64,000 bases of DNA from JAFDXJ01 sp039811225 (GTDB taxonomy: Bacteria; Bacteroidota; Bacteroidia; Chitinophagales; Chitinophagaceae), in the NCBI GenBank assembly GCA_039811225.1, contig JBDHYG010000012.1:19315-83314 (forward strand), written 5' to 3'. Numbering within the stretch: the first letter of the stretch is position 1; every line of letters starts with the position of its first letter. Shown piece by piece: positions 42,452-52,581 of this stretch. Both the position numbers and the translations under genes were made by a program. The notes under the pieces are model-generated. The model did not search any database. It was not told the DNA's origin and was given only the letters and a program-made list of their open reading frames with translations.

Positions 42452-44302
42452 TTATTTTTTCCCCTTCTGGCTCATCTCCTTTAATTTTTTCTGCTGTTCC
42501 ATCATTTGTTCATAACGTTCCTGGAATTTACTCTTTGTCTTAGGCGCTTTCCTTTTTTCTTCTATACGTGCCAGAATTTTATCATGATCAATGATATATT
42601 TCTGTATAATAAATTGGATGATCAGGGTAATTACATTCGATACGGTATAATACCAGGTGAGCGCCGATGGCAACCGGTTAAAAACAAACAACAAGATGAA
42701 TGGGAAAAAGTAAGGCATATACTTCATCGCCGGATTGCTCTGTTGCGGGGTCATATTAATATTGTACAAGGATATCAGGAAGCTGGTTGCTACGGCTGTC
42801 AGTGTAAACAAACTGATATGATCACCAAAGCCCAATGGTATAGAGAATGGCAGGTGTGCCACTACATCATAACTGGATAAATCTTTGGCCCAGAGAAATG
42901 GCTGGCCCCGTAAATCAATATTGGAACTAAAATAACTATATAAGGCAAAGAATATCGGGATCTGCAATAACGCCGGAATACAGCCACCCAAGGGGTTTAC
43001 ACCGGCCTCGCGGAATAATTTCATTTGCTCCATGGCAAAGCCCTGCTGGTTATCCCCAAATTTCTTTTTCAATTCATCCAGTTCCGGCTTCATCACTCGC
43101 ATTTTAGCGCCACTCAAATAGCTGGAATATGTCAACGGGGAAGTTACCAACCGGATAAAGATGGTGAGCAATGCAATAACCCAACCATAGCTGCCAATAA
43201 AGGAAGCCAGGAAATTAAATACCGGGATAATAAATCCCCGGTTAATATATTTTACAAAAGAGAAAATACCACTGCCAAGATCTACAATATTTTCCATGCC
43301 ATTATTGTATTTCTTCAGCAAGCCAAAATCATTCGGGCCATAATACAATTGTAAGGGAATCGTGGCTTGCGATGCCTGTGGTACCTGCAACTTCAGGTTG
43401 GCGGTAGTGGTAAATAACTGGTTGGTCGTATCGGGCAACAATGTCATTTGTGCCTTCCCGGTTGCAAACTTATTTTTTGCAATTAAGGTACTGTTGAAAA
43501 ATTGCTGTTTAAATGAGACCCATTCTGTTGGGACTTCAAAGTCTTTGGTGGTTCCTGACATCGCGCTGCTATAATCAAAGCCATCTTTATCAAAATAGCA
43601 AAGGCGGGATTGCTGCACTTCATAGGCATGCGATAATTGCTGTTGGTGCATTTCCAGTTTCCATTGAAAGTTCATCGCATTTTGTGTTAGCAATTTATCG
43701 GCTCCATTCAACTGGATATTCCAATCAATCATATAATCAGCAGCCGGAATCGTAAACTGGTGCACAATACTTTGGCCGGCATTTCCTGCCAGGTTATAGG
43801 TAACCGTTTGTGATCCATCCGGATTTTTGGTGATGACCGGTGCATTGAAAAACAGGGATGAAGTAAGCGCTGCATGATTTGGACTTGTATTGATACTATA
43901 ACCCAGCATGTCTCCGGGTCCACCACTCAATATAACCGGCATGCTATCCATTTGTTTATATTTCTTCAACTGCACACTTTTGAGCATCCCCCCTTTGTTG
44001 GAGAAAACAATTTTCATCAAATTATTTTCTACTGTACTCAGGATTTCTTTACCGGTAGCAGCTGTTTCAAAATCACCAGCTTCGGAAACTTTACTTAGAG
44101 AATCCCGGCGTAATGAATCTAATCGTACGGCAAGGGTATCTATTGGTTTTGTTTTCGCTGCATTTGCTTTCTCGGTTGAATCTTTAATGCGCGCTTCTGT
44201 TTCTTTCAGGGCCAGTGTTTGCTTATTGGTGTACCAGAAAAAAACAAAAAACAATAAACCCAGCAATACAAAACCAATAATGGTATTCTTATCCGTTTTC
44301 AT
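42452..44302 (-). CDS. yidC: Membrane protein insertase YidC
   Basis: 616 residues: TM1 ~8-24, large periplasmic domain ~30-350, then the Oxa1 core (~360-575) with five TMs, including Tyr-Gly-Trp-Val-Ile, Pro-Leu-Thr-Tyr-Ser-Ser-Tyr-Leu, the Gly-Gly-Cys-Ile-Pro-Ala-Leu-Leu-Gln-Ile-Pro motif, and a basic Lys-rich C-terminal tail. Inserts membrane proteins with or without Sec. Stand-alone leftward gene, typical length for the phylum. Confidence 0.97.
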   Translation of the reverse strand: MKTDKNTIIGFVLLGLLFFVFFWYTNKQTLALKETEARIKDSTEKANAAKTKPIDTLAVRLDSLRRDSLSKVSEAGDFETAATGKEILSTVENNLMKIVFSNKGGMLKSVQLKKYKQMDSMPVILSGGPGDMLGYSINTSPNHAALTSSLFFNAPVITKNPDGSQTVTYNLAGNAGQSIVHQFTIPAADYMIDWNIQLNGADKLLTQNAMNFQWKLEMHQQQLSHAYEVQQSRLCYFDKDGFDYSSAMSGTTKDFEVPTEWVSFKQQFFNSTLIAKNKFATGKAQMTLLPDTTNQLFTTTANLKLQVPQASQATIPLQLYYGPNDFGLLKKYNNGMENIVDLGSGIFSFVKYINRGFIIPVFNFLASFIGSYGWVIALLTIFIRLVTSPLTYSSYLSGAKMRVMKPELDELKKKFGDNQQGFAMEQMKLFREAGVNPLGGCIPALLQIPIFFALYSYFSSNIDLRGQPFLWAKDLSSYDVVAHLPFSIPLGFGDHISLFTLTAVATSFLISLYNINMTPQQSNPAMKYMPYFFPFILLFVFNRLPSALTWYYTVSNVITLIIQFIIQKYIIDHDKILARIEEKRKAPKTKSKFQERYEQMMEQQKKLKEMSQKGKK

Positions 44303-44498
44303 ACAAGATCAAAAAATTGAGCGGCAAAGGTAATGAACCATACGCATTTCACGGGATTACAATTTTAAACGGTAAAACCGGCATTTTCACCAAAAATTCA
44401 CACTTTGACCTCTTGTTTTAGAAATTTTTCAAAGAGAGTTTCGTTTCTTTATCATTCCTTTCTTTAACCAATTTCATTTTTTACAAATATTACCTGCT

Positions 44499-45698
44499 AT
44501 GCAGCCTACTAATCATGCCCTTGCGCAAAGGGATGCGTATCATGCATCAAATTTTACCCGCTTCCTCTGGTGGTTAGCCACGGCAGAAGAAGAACTTATC
44601 CATGAATGCAAAATTGACCGGAACCGCTATGCCATTACCGGCTTTGCCGTTTTAGGTACCTGGCTTTTTGCCACACTCGCCTGGACATATTTCTTTTATA
44701 CAGTAGTCACACAAGTTGTACCCGCTCTCCTTTTGGGCCTGTTCATGGGTGGTATCATTCTCGGTATTGACAGGGCATTGATCAAAGGTATCCATGCAAA
44801 TAACAAACATAAATTTCTGCCCCTCTTATTCCGGGGGATTTTAGCCATTACTATCGGTACCTTTATGGCCCAACCGGCCTTATTGTATTTGTTCAATAAA
44901 GAAATCCATGTACAGATTTCAATGGATAATGAGCAAAAAGTAAAAGATAAAAAAGCAAAACAAGATGCATTATATGCCACCAGTCGAAATGAATTGTTAT
45001 TACAAAAAAATACTATCCGGCAGGCTTTGCAGGAAAAATATAATGAAGTAGCTACCGCCCGGAATAATTTTATTGCTGAAACGGATGGAAGCGGCGGGAG
45101 TGGAAAAGTAGGCCTGAAAGAAATTGCTAAAGCAAAAGAACAGGAATATTTGAAACTGGACAGTGTTTACTCCATCCTGCAAAAGCAGGCTACCCTTCAA
45201 ACACTATCTATAGACAGTGCATTGCAGAAAATAGAACAGGCACAACAAACAGAAATGGCTGCCTTTACTACATTGCTCAATGATGGCTTCCTCACCCGGA
45301 TAGAGGCATTGCATAACCTTATTAAAAATAATAGTGCTGCTCAATTCCGGTATTACCTGCTTGTGATCATATTAGTGTTGATAGAGCTCATGCCGGTAAT
45401 TGCCAAAACCCTGTTGCCCAATGGCGCGTATGATGAGAAAGTTGTGCAGCGGGAAGGCTTGGAAAAATCTATGGTACAATCGACTATAGAACAGGAAAAA
45501 ATGCTGAAAGAAATTTACAATAAAGCAGCTTTTGAAGAAGACAAAGAATTTATCCAGTCATTTTTTGCATCTTCCAAGGCAGACCGGCAGGAAAAAATGC
45601 AACAGGTTATAACTGGTTGGAAAGAATCACCAAACGGTAGTTTTGATCATGTCTGGAATAATATTAAAAAGGACTTTCTCACAAAACTGGAAAATTAA
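44499..45698 (+). CDS. DUF4407 domain-containing membrane protein
   Basis: 399 residues. N-terminal Arg-Phe-Leu-Trp-Trp-Leu-Ala-Thr-Ala-Glu-Glu, about four TMs (three N-terminal, one ~ residues 283-303) and a long Lys/Glu/Gln-rich coiled coil (~145-260) between them. Matches the DUF4407 family, which is widespread in Bacteroidota and Actinobacteria; function unknown. Rightward single gene with its own terminator. Confidence 0.88.
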   Translation: MQPTNHALAQRDAYHASNFTRFLWWLATAEEELIHECKIDRNRYAITGFAVLGTWLFATLAWTYFFYTVVTQVVPALLLGLFMGGIILGIDRALIKGIHANNKHKFLPLLFRGILAITIGTFMAQPALLYLFNKEIHVQISMDNEQKVKDKKAKQDALYATSRNELLLQKNTIRQALQEKYNEVATARNNFIAETDGSGGSGKVGLKEIAKAKEQEYLKLDSVYSILQKQATLQTLSIDSALQKIEQAQQTEMAAFTTLLNDGFLTRIEALHNLIKNNSAAQFRYYLLVIILVLIELMPVIAKTLLPNGAYDEKVVQREGLEKSMVQSTIEQEKMLKEIYNKAAFEEDKEFIQSFFASSKADRQEKMQQVITGWKESPNGSFDHVWNNIKKDFLTKLEN

Positions 45699-45730
45699 AA
45701 AAGGTTGCTTTGAATAATAGCAACCTTTTA
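45699..45730 (+). terminator. Terminator after the DUF4407 gene
   Basis: AAAAGGTTGCT / AGCAACCTTTT stem with 9-nt loop, directly after the stop codon. Confidence 0.88.
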
Positions 45731-45754
45731 TAAGATAAAAAAAACTGAAATGAT

Positions 45755-46030
45755 TTAGCTAAGCTCTTCTGACTCAGTATGCAGGTTGGCATATCTTTCT
45801 TTTCCTTTTTGTTTCCATTCCTGCATGCTGTGTTTGGCAGATTCCACTTTATCAGAAACTGTATCCACCAGGTCATTGAACTTATCTTTCACTTTTCCGG
45901 CCAGTTTGTCTTTCTTTTCCCCGATTTTTCTGCGGGTTTCGGAACCTTTATCCGGTGCGAATAAAATACCTAAAACGGCACCTGCTGCAGCTCCCAGTAA
46001 AATACCGGCTAATAATTTTTGCTTACTCAT
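45755..46030 (-). CDS. YtxH-like general stress protein
   Basis: 91 residues: N-terminal TM with Gly/Ala-rich small-residue helix (LLGAAAGAVLGILFAPDKG), then an amphipathic Lys/Asp/Val coiled helix. YtxH/DUF883-like architecture; such proteins are induced by osmotic or phosphate stress and resemble plant LEA-type helices. Single leftward gene facing the DUF4407 gene tail to tail. Confidence 0.88.
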   Translation of the reverse strand: MSKQKLLAGILLGAAAGAVLGILFAPDKGSETRRKIGEKKDKLAGKVKDKFNDLVDTVSDKVESAKHSMQEWKQKGKERYANLHTESEELS

Positions 46031-46168
46031 ATGTGTTACTTTTTAAGATGAATAATTTGCCTGCACTTCGCCCTAAAACCTTGCCAGAAATGAAACGAAG
46101 TCAAGCTTTAAGAGTAAGATAAGAAAATTCCGATGATTTTACAAATTTATTAAATGTTACTACAGGAG

Positions 46169-47269
46169 TTATTCCATAAGAGTTTGATGAATGACAGTCA
46201 ACAGGCCATTTTGTGTTTTATCATCGGCAAGTTGCCAAAACATGATTCCATTGAGCCCCATATCCTGTGCATATTTTGTTTTAAGATAAATGGAATGAGT
46301 ATCATCAAAACTGATCACTTGCATTTTTAACGGACTATACATATAGGGCGCTGCTGCTATCGTATCCCAATAATACTGGAAACCCTGCTCTTTCAATGAA
46401 GTCGTGTCCAGGTGTTTATAGGAAATGCCATAATTAAATTTCCCAGGCTGGTACAATCCCTTGTTTTCATTTTTAAACACATCAAAAACACGGGCATAAA
46501 AAGCGGCTCCCAGGACAAGTTTATTTCGGGGAACACCCAACTTGTCCAGATAGTGAATAACTTGATCCACTGAAGGCGCCTGGGCGGGAGTGGAATACAA
46601 AGGCGTATGATGCCCGGTCACCGTACTAAAGCCATTCACCAGGTCGTAGGTCATTAAATTTATTTTATCTACCAGGGGTACAACTTTTTCCCATTCCACA
46701 GAACTATCTAAAAAATTTGATAGTCCGCCGGCAGCAAAACTTATCTCCAAATTTTTTCCCAACACCAATCGCAGCTCCTGAATCAGCAACGTGAAATTAT
46801 GTTTATCTGCTGGCATAAAAGGATGGCCCGGGTAGCCGGCAATAGCCGGGTATTCCCAATCCAGGTCTATCCCATCTGCCCCAAAATATTCTAATAAATG
46901 TTTTGCCGATAATGCAAATCGCCGGCGCCCTTCTTCTGTAGAAAATGCCGGGGAACAGGGAGCGCAGCCACCCCAACCGCCTAAGGATAAAATCACTTTT
47001 AAGGCAGGATTCTTTTTTTTCAAATTAAGCAGGGCATTAATAGTGTTTGTGTCTGCCCGGTTATCAACATGCAACTCCCCGTTTTTTAGATGACAAAAAC
47101 TATAAATGATATGTGTCAGGTAATTTGTGGGATATTGGTTGATATCCGTAGCATTCCCTGCATAATACCCGATCACGGAAAAGTTTCTTCCCCCATTCGT
47201 TGCCTGGCTAAAAACAGATACAGATGAAAAAAGAAAAAGTATGAAACAGCATCGCTTAATTTTTTGCAT
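46169..47269 (-). CDS. Glycoside hydrolase family 18 (chitinase-like), secreted
   Basis: 366 residues with a signal peptide (first ~21 residues, ends Phe-Ser-Gln). Catalytic DxxDxDxE is intact: Asp132, Asp135, Asp137, Glu139 in Asp-Gly-Ile-Asp-Leu-Asp-Trp-Glu. Ser-Leu-Gly-Gly-Trp-Gly-Gly (beta-3) and Met-Thr-Tyr-Asp-Leu (beta-6) are also present. Cleaves beta-1,4-linked GlcNAc polymers via the substrate-assisted mechanism. Single catalytic domain, no carbohydrate-binding module. It is 11 kb from the SusCD pair, so linkage to that locus is not shown. Confidence 0.94.
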   Translation of the reverse strand: MQKIKRCCFILFLFSSVSVFSQATNGGRNFSVIGYYAGNATDINQYPTNYLTHIIYSFCHLKNGELHVDNRADTNTINALLNLKKKNPALKVILSLGGWGGCAPCSPAFSTEEGRRRFALSAKHLLEYFGADGIDLDWEYPAIAGYPGHPFMPADKHNFTLLIQELRLVLGKNLEISFAAGGLSNFLDSSVEWEKVVPLVDKINLMTYDLVNGFSTVTGHHTPLYSTPAQAPSVDQVIHYLDKLGVPRNKLVLGAAFYARVFDVFKNENKGLYQPGKFNYGISYKHLDTTSLKEQGFQYYWDTIAAAPYMYSPLKMQVISFDDTHSIYLKTKYAQDMGLNGIMFWQLADDKTQNGLLTVIHQTLME

Positions 47270-47421
47270 AACTATTAACTGATTTATGAAGAAAAGAACA
47301 ATTTAAGTAATCAACACAGAACTGTTTATTTTTTTTGATGAATGATAAAACAAGCATCACCCCAATTTTAAAAAACGGATTATTCTTTTATCATTTTTCA
47401 TTAACGCCTATATTTGTTTTC

Positions 47422-48435
47422 ATGAACCAGGAAACACAAAACCATTTTCGCCATGACTGGCAAATTGAGGAAATCAAAGAAATTTATAATCTACCCTTAT
47501 TGCAATTAGTTTTCAAAGCAGCCAGTCTGCACCATTTGTATAATGAAACAGCTGAAGTACAGGTATGTACTTTACTGAGTATAAAAACAGGTGGCTGCAC
47601 AGAAGATTGCGCTTATTGCCCACAAGCTGCACGTTACCACACTGACATTGATGTGCAGGCTCTGATGAAAACAGATGAAGTTTTATCCTATGCTCAAAAA
47701 GCCAAAGATGCCGGCAGTACCCGGTTTTGCATGGGTGCAGCCTGGCGGGAAGTACGGGACAACCGTGATTTTGACCGTGTACTTGAAATGGTAAAGGAAA
47801 TAAACAATATGGGCATGGAAGTATGTTGCACATTGGGCATGCTCACAGAAAGCCAGGCACAGAAGCTGGCAGATGCCGGCCTCTATGCCTATAATCATAA
47901 CCTGGATACCAGTAAAAAACATTATGAACAAATCATTACGACACGCACCTATGAAGAGCGGTTGGAAACATTGGATCATGTTCGGAAAGCCGGCGTAACG
48001 GTATGTTGCGGGGGAATCATCGGCCTCGGCGAAACGCATGAAGACAGGATAGAAATGTTACAAACACTGGCCAATATGCCGCAGCACCCGGAGAGTGTGC
48101 CCGTGAATGCCTTAGTGCCGGTAAAAGGTACTCCATTGGAAAATAATGAACATGTAAATATTTGGGATATGGTGCGCATGATTGCTACCGCCCGGATACT
48201 TATGCCAAAAGCCAAGGTACGCTTAAGTGCCGGCAGATCAGAAATGAGTATTGCTGCCCAGGCGCTTTGTTTCCTGGCTGGCGCCAACTCTATTTTTGCC
48301 GGGGAAAAATTATTGACTACCCCTAATCCAAGTTTTGAAGACGACAATAAAATGTTTGAACTCCTGGGGCTGATCCCACTGGAATCATTTAAAGATGAGA
48401 AACTGGTAAATGATCAAATAGTGAACACCCTATAG
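47422..48435 (+). CDS. bioB: Biotin synthase BioB
   Basis: 337 residues, radical-SAM enzyme that inserts sulfur into dethiobiotin. The Cys59-x3-Cys63-x2-Cys66 cluster (Gly-Gly-Cys-Thr-Glu-Asp-Cys-Ala-Tyr-Cys) holds [4Fe-4S]; Tyr-Asn-His-Asn-Leu-Asp-Thr, Cys-Cys-Gly-Gly and a C-terminal Arg in Leu-Ser-Ala-Gly-Arg support the second [2Fe-2S] site. ATG at 47422 is preferred to one at 47335, as the extra 29 residues are hydrophobic and non-conserved. A TATATTTG box ends 5 nt before the start. Confidence 0.96.
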   Translation: MNQETQNHFRHDWQIEEIKEIYNLPLLQLVFKAASLHHLYNETAEVQVCTLLSIKTGGCTEDCAYCPQAARYHTDIDVQALMKTDEVLSYAQKAKDAGSTRFCMGAAWREVRDNRDFDRVLEMVKEINNMGMEVCCTLGMLTESQAQKLADAGLYAYNHNLDTSKKHYEQIITTRTYEERLETLDHVRKAGVTVCCGGIIGLGETHEDRIEMLQTLANMPQHPESVPVNALVPVKGTPLENNEHVNIWDMVRMIATARILMPKAKVRLSAGRSEMSIAAQALCFLAGANSIFAGEKLLTTPNPSFEDDNKMFELLGLIPLESFKDEKLVNDQIVNTL

Positions 48436-48473
48436 CCTATAAAATTACAGTTGCTTAGTAATAAAAAAAATCA

Positions 48474-49589
48474 TTACTTTTTTTGCATCATTGCTATAAA
48501 CTCATCAAATAAATACCGGGAATCAAAAGGCCCGGGGGTACTTTCGGGATGATACTGTACACTGAATGCGGGTTTATTTTTCAGGCGGATACCTTCAATA
48601 CTGCCATCATTCAGGTTGATATGCGTGATAGTGATTTGTTCATTTTTTTTCACAGCTTCCGCATCAATTCCAAAACCATGATTTTGAGTGGTTATTTCAC
48701 AAGCGCCAGTCAGCACATTTTTTACCGGGTGATTTAAACCTCGGTGACCATGATGCATTTTATAAGTGGGTATATTATTTGCCAGGGCAAGTAACTGATG
48801 GCCGAGACAGATGCCGAAAAAGGGTTTTCCTTCTTCCAGTATTTGCCGGATAAGTGCTACCGCTTCTTGCATGGCAGCAGGGTCACCGGGGCCATTTGAA
48901 ATAAAATAACCATCCGGGTTATAGGCCTTTAGTTCTTCCATGGTAGCCGTGGCGGGAAAAACTTTTAGTTGCGCCCCTCTTTCTGTAAGGCAATCCATGA
49001 TATTCTTTTTAATACCATAATCTAAAACTGCAATTTTGATAGCAGCGCCCGGATCACCTAAGGTGTACGTTTCCTTTGTGCTGACAAAATTTGCCAAAGC
49101 CAGGCCACTCATATCCGGCACTTCGGCTAAACGCTTTTTTAACGTATCTGTATCTTTAATGTCGGAAGAGATGATACAATTCATAGCGCCTTTCTCACGG
49201 ATATGAATGACAAGCGCACGAGTATCAACCCCATCAATTGCTACCACGTTATTCTTGATAAGATAATCTTCGAGGGAATCATCAGCCAGGTAACGGGAAT
49301 ATTTTTCTTCGAGGTTGCGCCCGATCAGGCCATTAATTTTCACACCGTTACTTTCTGTATCAGCCTTTCGTACACCATAGTTCCCGATATGTACATTGTT
49401 CATAATAAGTACCTGGCCATAATAACTGGGATCGGTAAATACTTCCTGGTAACCGGTCATTCCGGTATTAAAACATATTTCTCCGGTTGCGGTACCTGTC
49501 TTTCCAAAAGCATGGCCATAAAAAATATGGCCATCCTGTAACATTAGTATTGCTGTATTTTCTGCTTGTGTATTGCCTGGATTATTCAT
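48474..49589 (-). CDS. carA: Carbamoyl-phosphate synthase small subunit
   Basis: 371 residues. N-terminal domain (~10-170) with Ala-Ile-Leu-Met-Leu-Gln-Asp-Gly, then class I glutamine amidotransferase with the nucleophile in Phe-Phe-Gly-Ile-Cys-Leu-Gly-His, and Tyr-His-Pro-Glu-Ser for the His-Glu pair. Gives ammonia to CarB for arginine and pyrimidine synthesis. Leftward. The large subunit is not in this window, which differs from the common carAB operon. Confidence 0.96.
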   Translation of the reverse strand: MNNPGNTQAENTAILMLQDGHIFYGHAFGKTGTATGEICFNTGMTGYQEVFTDPSYYGQVLIMNNVHIGNYGVRKADTESNGVKINGLIGRNLEEKYSRYLADDSLEDYLIKNNVVAIDGVDTRALVIHIREKGAMNCIISSDIKDTDTLKKRLAEVPDMSGLALANFVSTKETYTLGDPGAAIKIAVLDYGIKKNIMDCLTERGAQLKVFPATATMEELKAYNPDGYFISNGPGDPAAMQEAVALIRQILEEGKPFFGICLGHQLLALANNIPTYKMHHGHRGLNHPVKNVLTGACEITTQNHGFGIDAEAVKKNEQITITHINLNDGSIEGIRLKNKPAFSVQYHPESTPGPFDSRYLFDEFIAMMQKK

Positions 49590-49727
49590 TTGAAATGCAA
49601 AAAAAATACATAATCCACAAATGGCGAAGTAATTTTTTTCACATACCCAGTCCGTGATGTGTACTAAGAGTAATTTATTTCTTATACTTTAATTCAATGT
49701 GGCTACACATTTTGGCAGTGCAGTTTA

Positions 49728-51053
49728 TTAATCACCCCAAATTTTATCTTTTCCATTCAACCAGCGTTTTATAGCGGCGGTTGTAACGCTTTTGGGTCGT
49801 TCGAGTGGTAAGCCCAGTATTCTATCCCAAAGTAAACTGGCCAATACCCCGAGCGAGCGGCTGATGGCAAATAAAACGGTATAAAATTCATATTCTACCA
49901 GGCCATAATGTACGAGTAAAGCACCGCTATGTGCATCCACATTGGGCCAGGGGTTTTTAATCTTACCTATTTTTTCCAGGATGGGGGGTACAGTTTCATA
50001 AATACGCCAGATTGTATTTACTAATTTATCATCCGGCATATGTTTTTTTCCAAAATCCATTTGTGCAATGAACCGGGGATCTGTTTTCCGTAGAACAGCA
50101 TGCCCATAACCCGGTACTACTTTCCCGCCTTCCAATGTTTTCTTTACATAAGCAGCTATTTGTTCTTTGGACGGTTCATCCGTACCCAATTCTTTTTGCA
50201 TTTCAAAAACCCATTTAATTACTTCCTGGTTGGCCAGGCCATGTAACGGACCGGCCAGGCCATTCATACCGGCAGCATAGGATAAATAAGGATCACTTAA
50301 AGCAGAGCCCACTAAATGAGTGGTATGTGCAGATACATTACCACCTTCATGATCGGCATGGATGGTCATATATAAGCGCATCAATTCCCGGAAGCCATGA
50401 TCATTGAATCCCATCATGTGTGCCAGGTTACCCGCCCAGTCAAGCATACCATTTGGTTGGATATGCTCATTGTTTTTATATTTCCGCCGATAGATATAGG
50501 CTGCTATCCGGGGCAGGCGGGCTATTAATATAATTACATCATCAAATGTGGGATCCCAGTAATCTTTCTTGGCAAGGCCTTCGGCATAGGCTTTCGTAAA
50601 ATAACTTTCTGTTTGCAATGCCATCACACCGGTTACAAACATGGTCATGGGATGTGCAGATACCGGTAGTGCATCAATCGTTTCAAAAACATGATTGGGC
50701 ACATGACTGCGCCGTTGCAGGAGTGAAGTAATATATTGGCTGTCTTCCGGTTTAGGTAATTCACCTATCAGCATGAGATAAAACAAGCCTTCCGGTAAAG
50801 GTTCCGAGCCATTATTTGATTTAGGCAATTTTTCTCTTAATTCCGGAATGGTATAACCCCGGAAACGAATCCCTTTTTGTGCGTCCAGCAAACTTGTTTC
50901 CGTAACCAGTCCGGTCATACCACGCATGCCCTGGTAAATTTGAGAGAGTTTTACTTCACCGATTTTTTTGTCTCCATGCTCCTGAAGGATTTTTTTAATT
51001 TCTTTGATTTGACCTGCAGCTTTTGCTTCGAAACGATCTTTTAATATACCCAT
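49728..51053 (-). CDS. gltA: Citrate synthase, mitochondrial (eukaryotic) type
   Basis: 441 residues. Begins with a helical Lys/Glu leader, then Gly-Met-Arg-Gly-Met-Thr-Gly-Leu-Val-x-Glu-Thr-Ser and Gly-Ile-Arg-Phe-Arg-Gly-Tyr-x-Ile-Pro-Glu, typical of mitochondrial-type citrate synthase and longer than the short bacterial type. Catalytic His in Gly-Pro-Leu-His-Gly-Leu, His in Gly-Tyr-Gly-His-Ala-Val-Leu-Arg and Asp in Asn-Val-Asp-Ala-His-Ser-Gly are all present. First step of the TCA cycle. Leftward single gene. Gene symbol by function only. Confidence 0.95.
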   Translation of the reverse strand: MGILKDRFEAKAAGQIKEIKKILQEHGDKKIGEVKLSQIYQGMRGMTGLVTETSLLDAQKGIRFRGYTIPELREKLPKSNNGSEPLPEGLFYLMLIGELPKPEDSQYITSLLQRRSHVPNHVFETIDALPVSAHPMTMFVTGVMALQTESYFTKAYAEGLAKKDYWDPTFDDVIILIARLPRIAAYIYRRKYKNNEHIQPNGMLDWAGNLAHMMGFNDHGFRELMRLYMTIHADHEGGNVSAHTTHLVGSALSDPYLSYAAGMNGLAGPLHGLANQEVIKWVFEMQKELGTDEPSKEQIAAYVKKTLEGGKVVPGYGHAVLRKTDPRFIAQMDFGKKHMPDDKLVNTIWRIYETVPPILEKIGKIKNPWPNVDAHSGALLVHYGLVEYEFYTVLFAISRSLGVLASLLWDRILGLPLERPKSVTTAAIKRWLNGKDKIWGD

Positions 51054-51267
51054 GTAGTAAGATTTTAGGTGTTTAATTGCAGGATTTAAGGGAAATATCC
51101 TTCAATAATAAACGGAATTGAATAATGTGTGTAAAGGTAAAAAAAAGATTTATGCAAAAAAAAGTTAGCATAAAATTTATTCTTCCTTTTAAAAACGGAC
51201 ATTCGTTTTGTGGAAAGCAATAGCTAAAACGCTATCCTGGTAAGCTCTTTAGGTTATAGCCAGGATT

Positions 51268-52359
51268 TTATTTTGCTGCTTTTTTATACAATGTAAATGC
51301 AACAATACTAAAAATCAAATCCGGTATCCAGGCTGCAATTTCCGGAGGCAGATTCCCCTTTGTGGAAAAAACGGTAGAGAATCGGTCCATCAGGATAAAG
51401 ATCGCGGCCAATACAAAACCAATAGCCAGGTGGGCACCACTCCCTCCCCGGACTTTTTTACTGGCAATGATGGCCCCAATCAAAGTGAGAATAACTACCG
51501 CAAGCGGAGTAGCCAGGCGCCGGTATTTTTCAATCTTCAATGCATTGACATTTTCAGAGCCACGCATTTCTTCCAGGTGGATAAAGTCATTTAAGGCAGG
51601 TGTATTTAGTTTGTCTTTTGCATAATCATCCCGATTGAGATCAAAGGGTTTAAAATTAAAGTTCATTGTTTTGCTGCGGCCTGATTGTACCTTTTCAAAC
51701 AGCCCATTGATGGTTCGTTCATATACATTTTGCAGGAGCCATTTATTAGTAGCGGTATCCCAGCGGATATTATCTGCACGCAAATTGTAAACCACCTGCT
51801 CCCCTTTTACCCGGTTCATAAAAAAATTAGTGCCAGTTTTCCGGGCAGTATCATAATTACGGATACCGGCGTACGTAAATGAATCAATCCGGAAATAAAT
51901 GCTGTTGTTGTGCGGTAATAAAGGATCATAGGTAGAATTGGGATTCACATAGGTTGCTTCAAAATTTGTACGGATCTCATTGGCTTTGGGGATAACCATA
52001 TTCACCATAAATAATAAAACAGCCCCCAGGATGATACCACCCAATAAAAAAGGGCGCAAAAACCGGTTGTAACTGGTACCACTGGCTATAATGGCTATTA
52101 CTTCACTATTTCCAGCCAGCTTCGACGTAAAAAAAATTACTGAAATGAAAATAAATAAGGGAAATAACAAAGCCATGATATAGGGTACAAAGCCTATATA
52201 ATATTTATCAATGATCTGCATGGTCGTCAAACCCGACTTTACAAAATCATCTGTTTTTTCGCCGACATCAATGGCTACGGCAATGACTGTAAATAAAAAA
52301 ATGGCAAAGAAAAATGTAATGAAGAATTTCTTAAGAATATACCGGTCAATAATTTTCAT
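51268..52359 (-). CDS. LptF/LptG-family permease
   Basis: 363 residues: N-terminal Ile-Ile-Asp-Arg-Tyr-Ile-Leu-Lys-Lys-Phe, three TMs in the first 125 residues, a periplasmic jellyroll (~130-275), then three TMs. Hallmark Ala-Ser-Gly-x-Ser (Ile-Ile-Ala-Ser-Gly-Thr-Ser-Tyr) after TM2. Part of the ABC exporter moving LPS to the outer membrane. Only one permease is present here, so its partner is elsewhere. Leftward, 214 bp downstream of nothing but the citrate synthase region. Confidence 0.93.
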   Translation of the reverse strand: MKIIDRYILKKFFITFFFAIFLFTVIAVAIDVGEKTDDFVKSGLTTMQIIDKYYIGFVPYIMALLFPLFIFISVIFFTSKLAGNSEVIAIIASGTSYNRFLRPFLLGGIILGAVLLFMVNMVIPKANEIRTNFEATYVNPNSTYDPLLPHNNSIYFRIDSFTYAGIRNYDTARKTGTNFFMNRVKGEQVVYNLRADNIRWDTATNKWLLQNVYERTINGLFEKVQSGRSKTMNFNFKPFDLNRDDYAKDKLNTPALNDFIHLEEMRGSENVNALKIEKYRRLATPLAVVILTLIGAIIASKKVRGGSGAHLAIGFVLAAIFILMDRFSTVFSTKGNLPPEIAAWIPDLIFSIVAFTLYKKAAK

Positions 52360-52581
52360 ACAAATGTGGCCGTGTTACTGAAATTTGCTGAAAACTCAAA
52401 AGTAGATCATTTCACATGAATGCAGCTTGTTAATATTCCATAACCACCAGACGAAAAGGATTAAACCTACACATAAAGAATGCGCTATCTGCTCACCGAA
52501 AATGTTACTTTACATGAAATCCACTTTTCTTTGATGCGTAAATCAGAGAAATATTCTGTATAAAAAATATTTACATGCCGC

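Noticed and set aside
47335..47421. Longer bioB start with 29 extra residues
   Set aside because: The extension is hydrophobic and not expected in BioB; ATG at 47422 matches family length.
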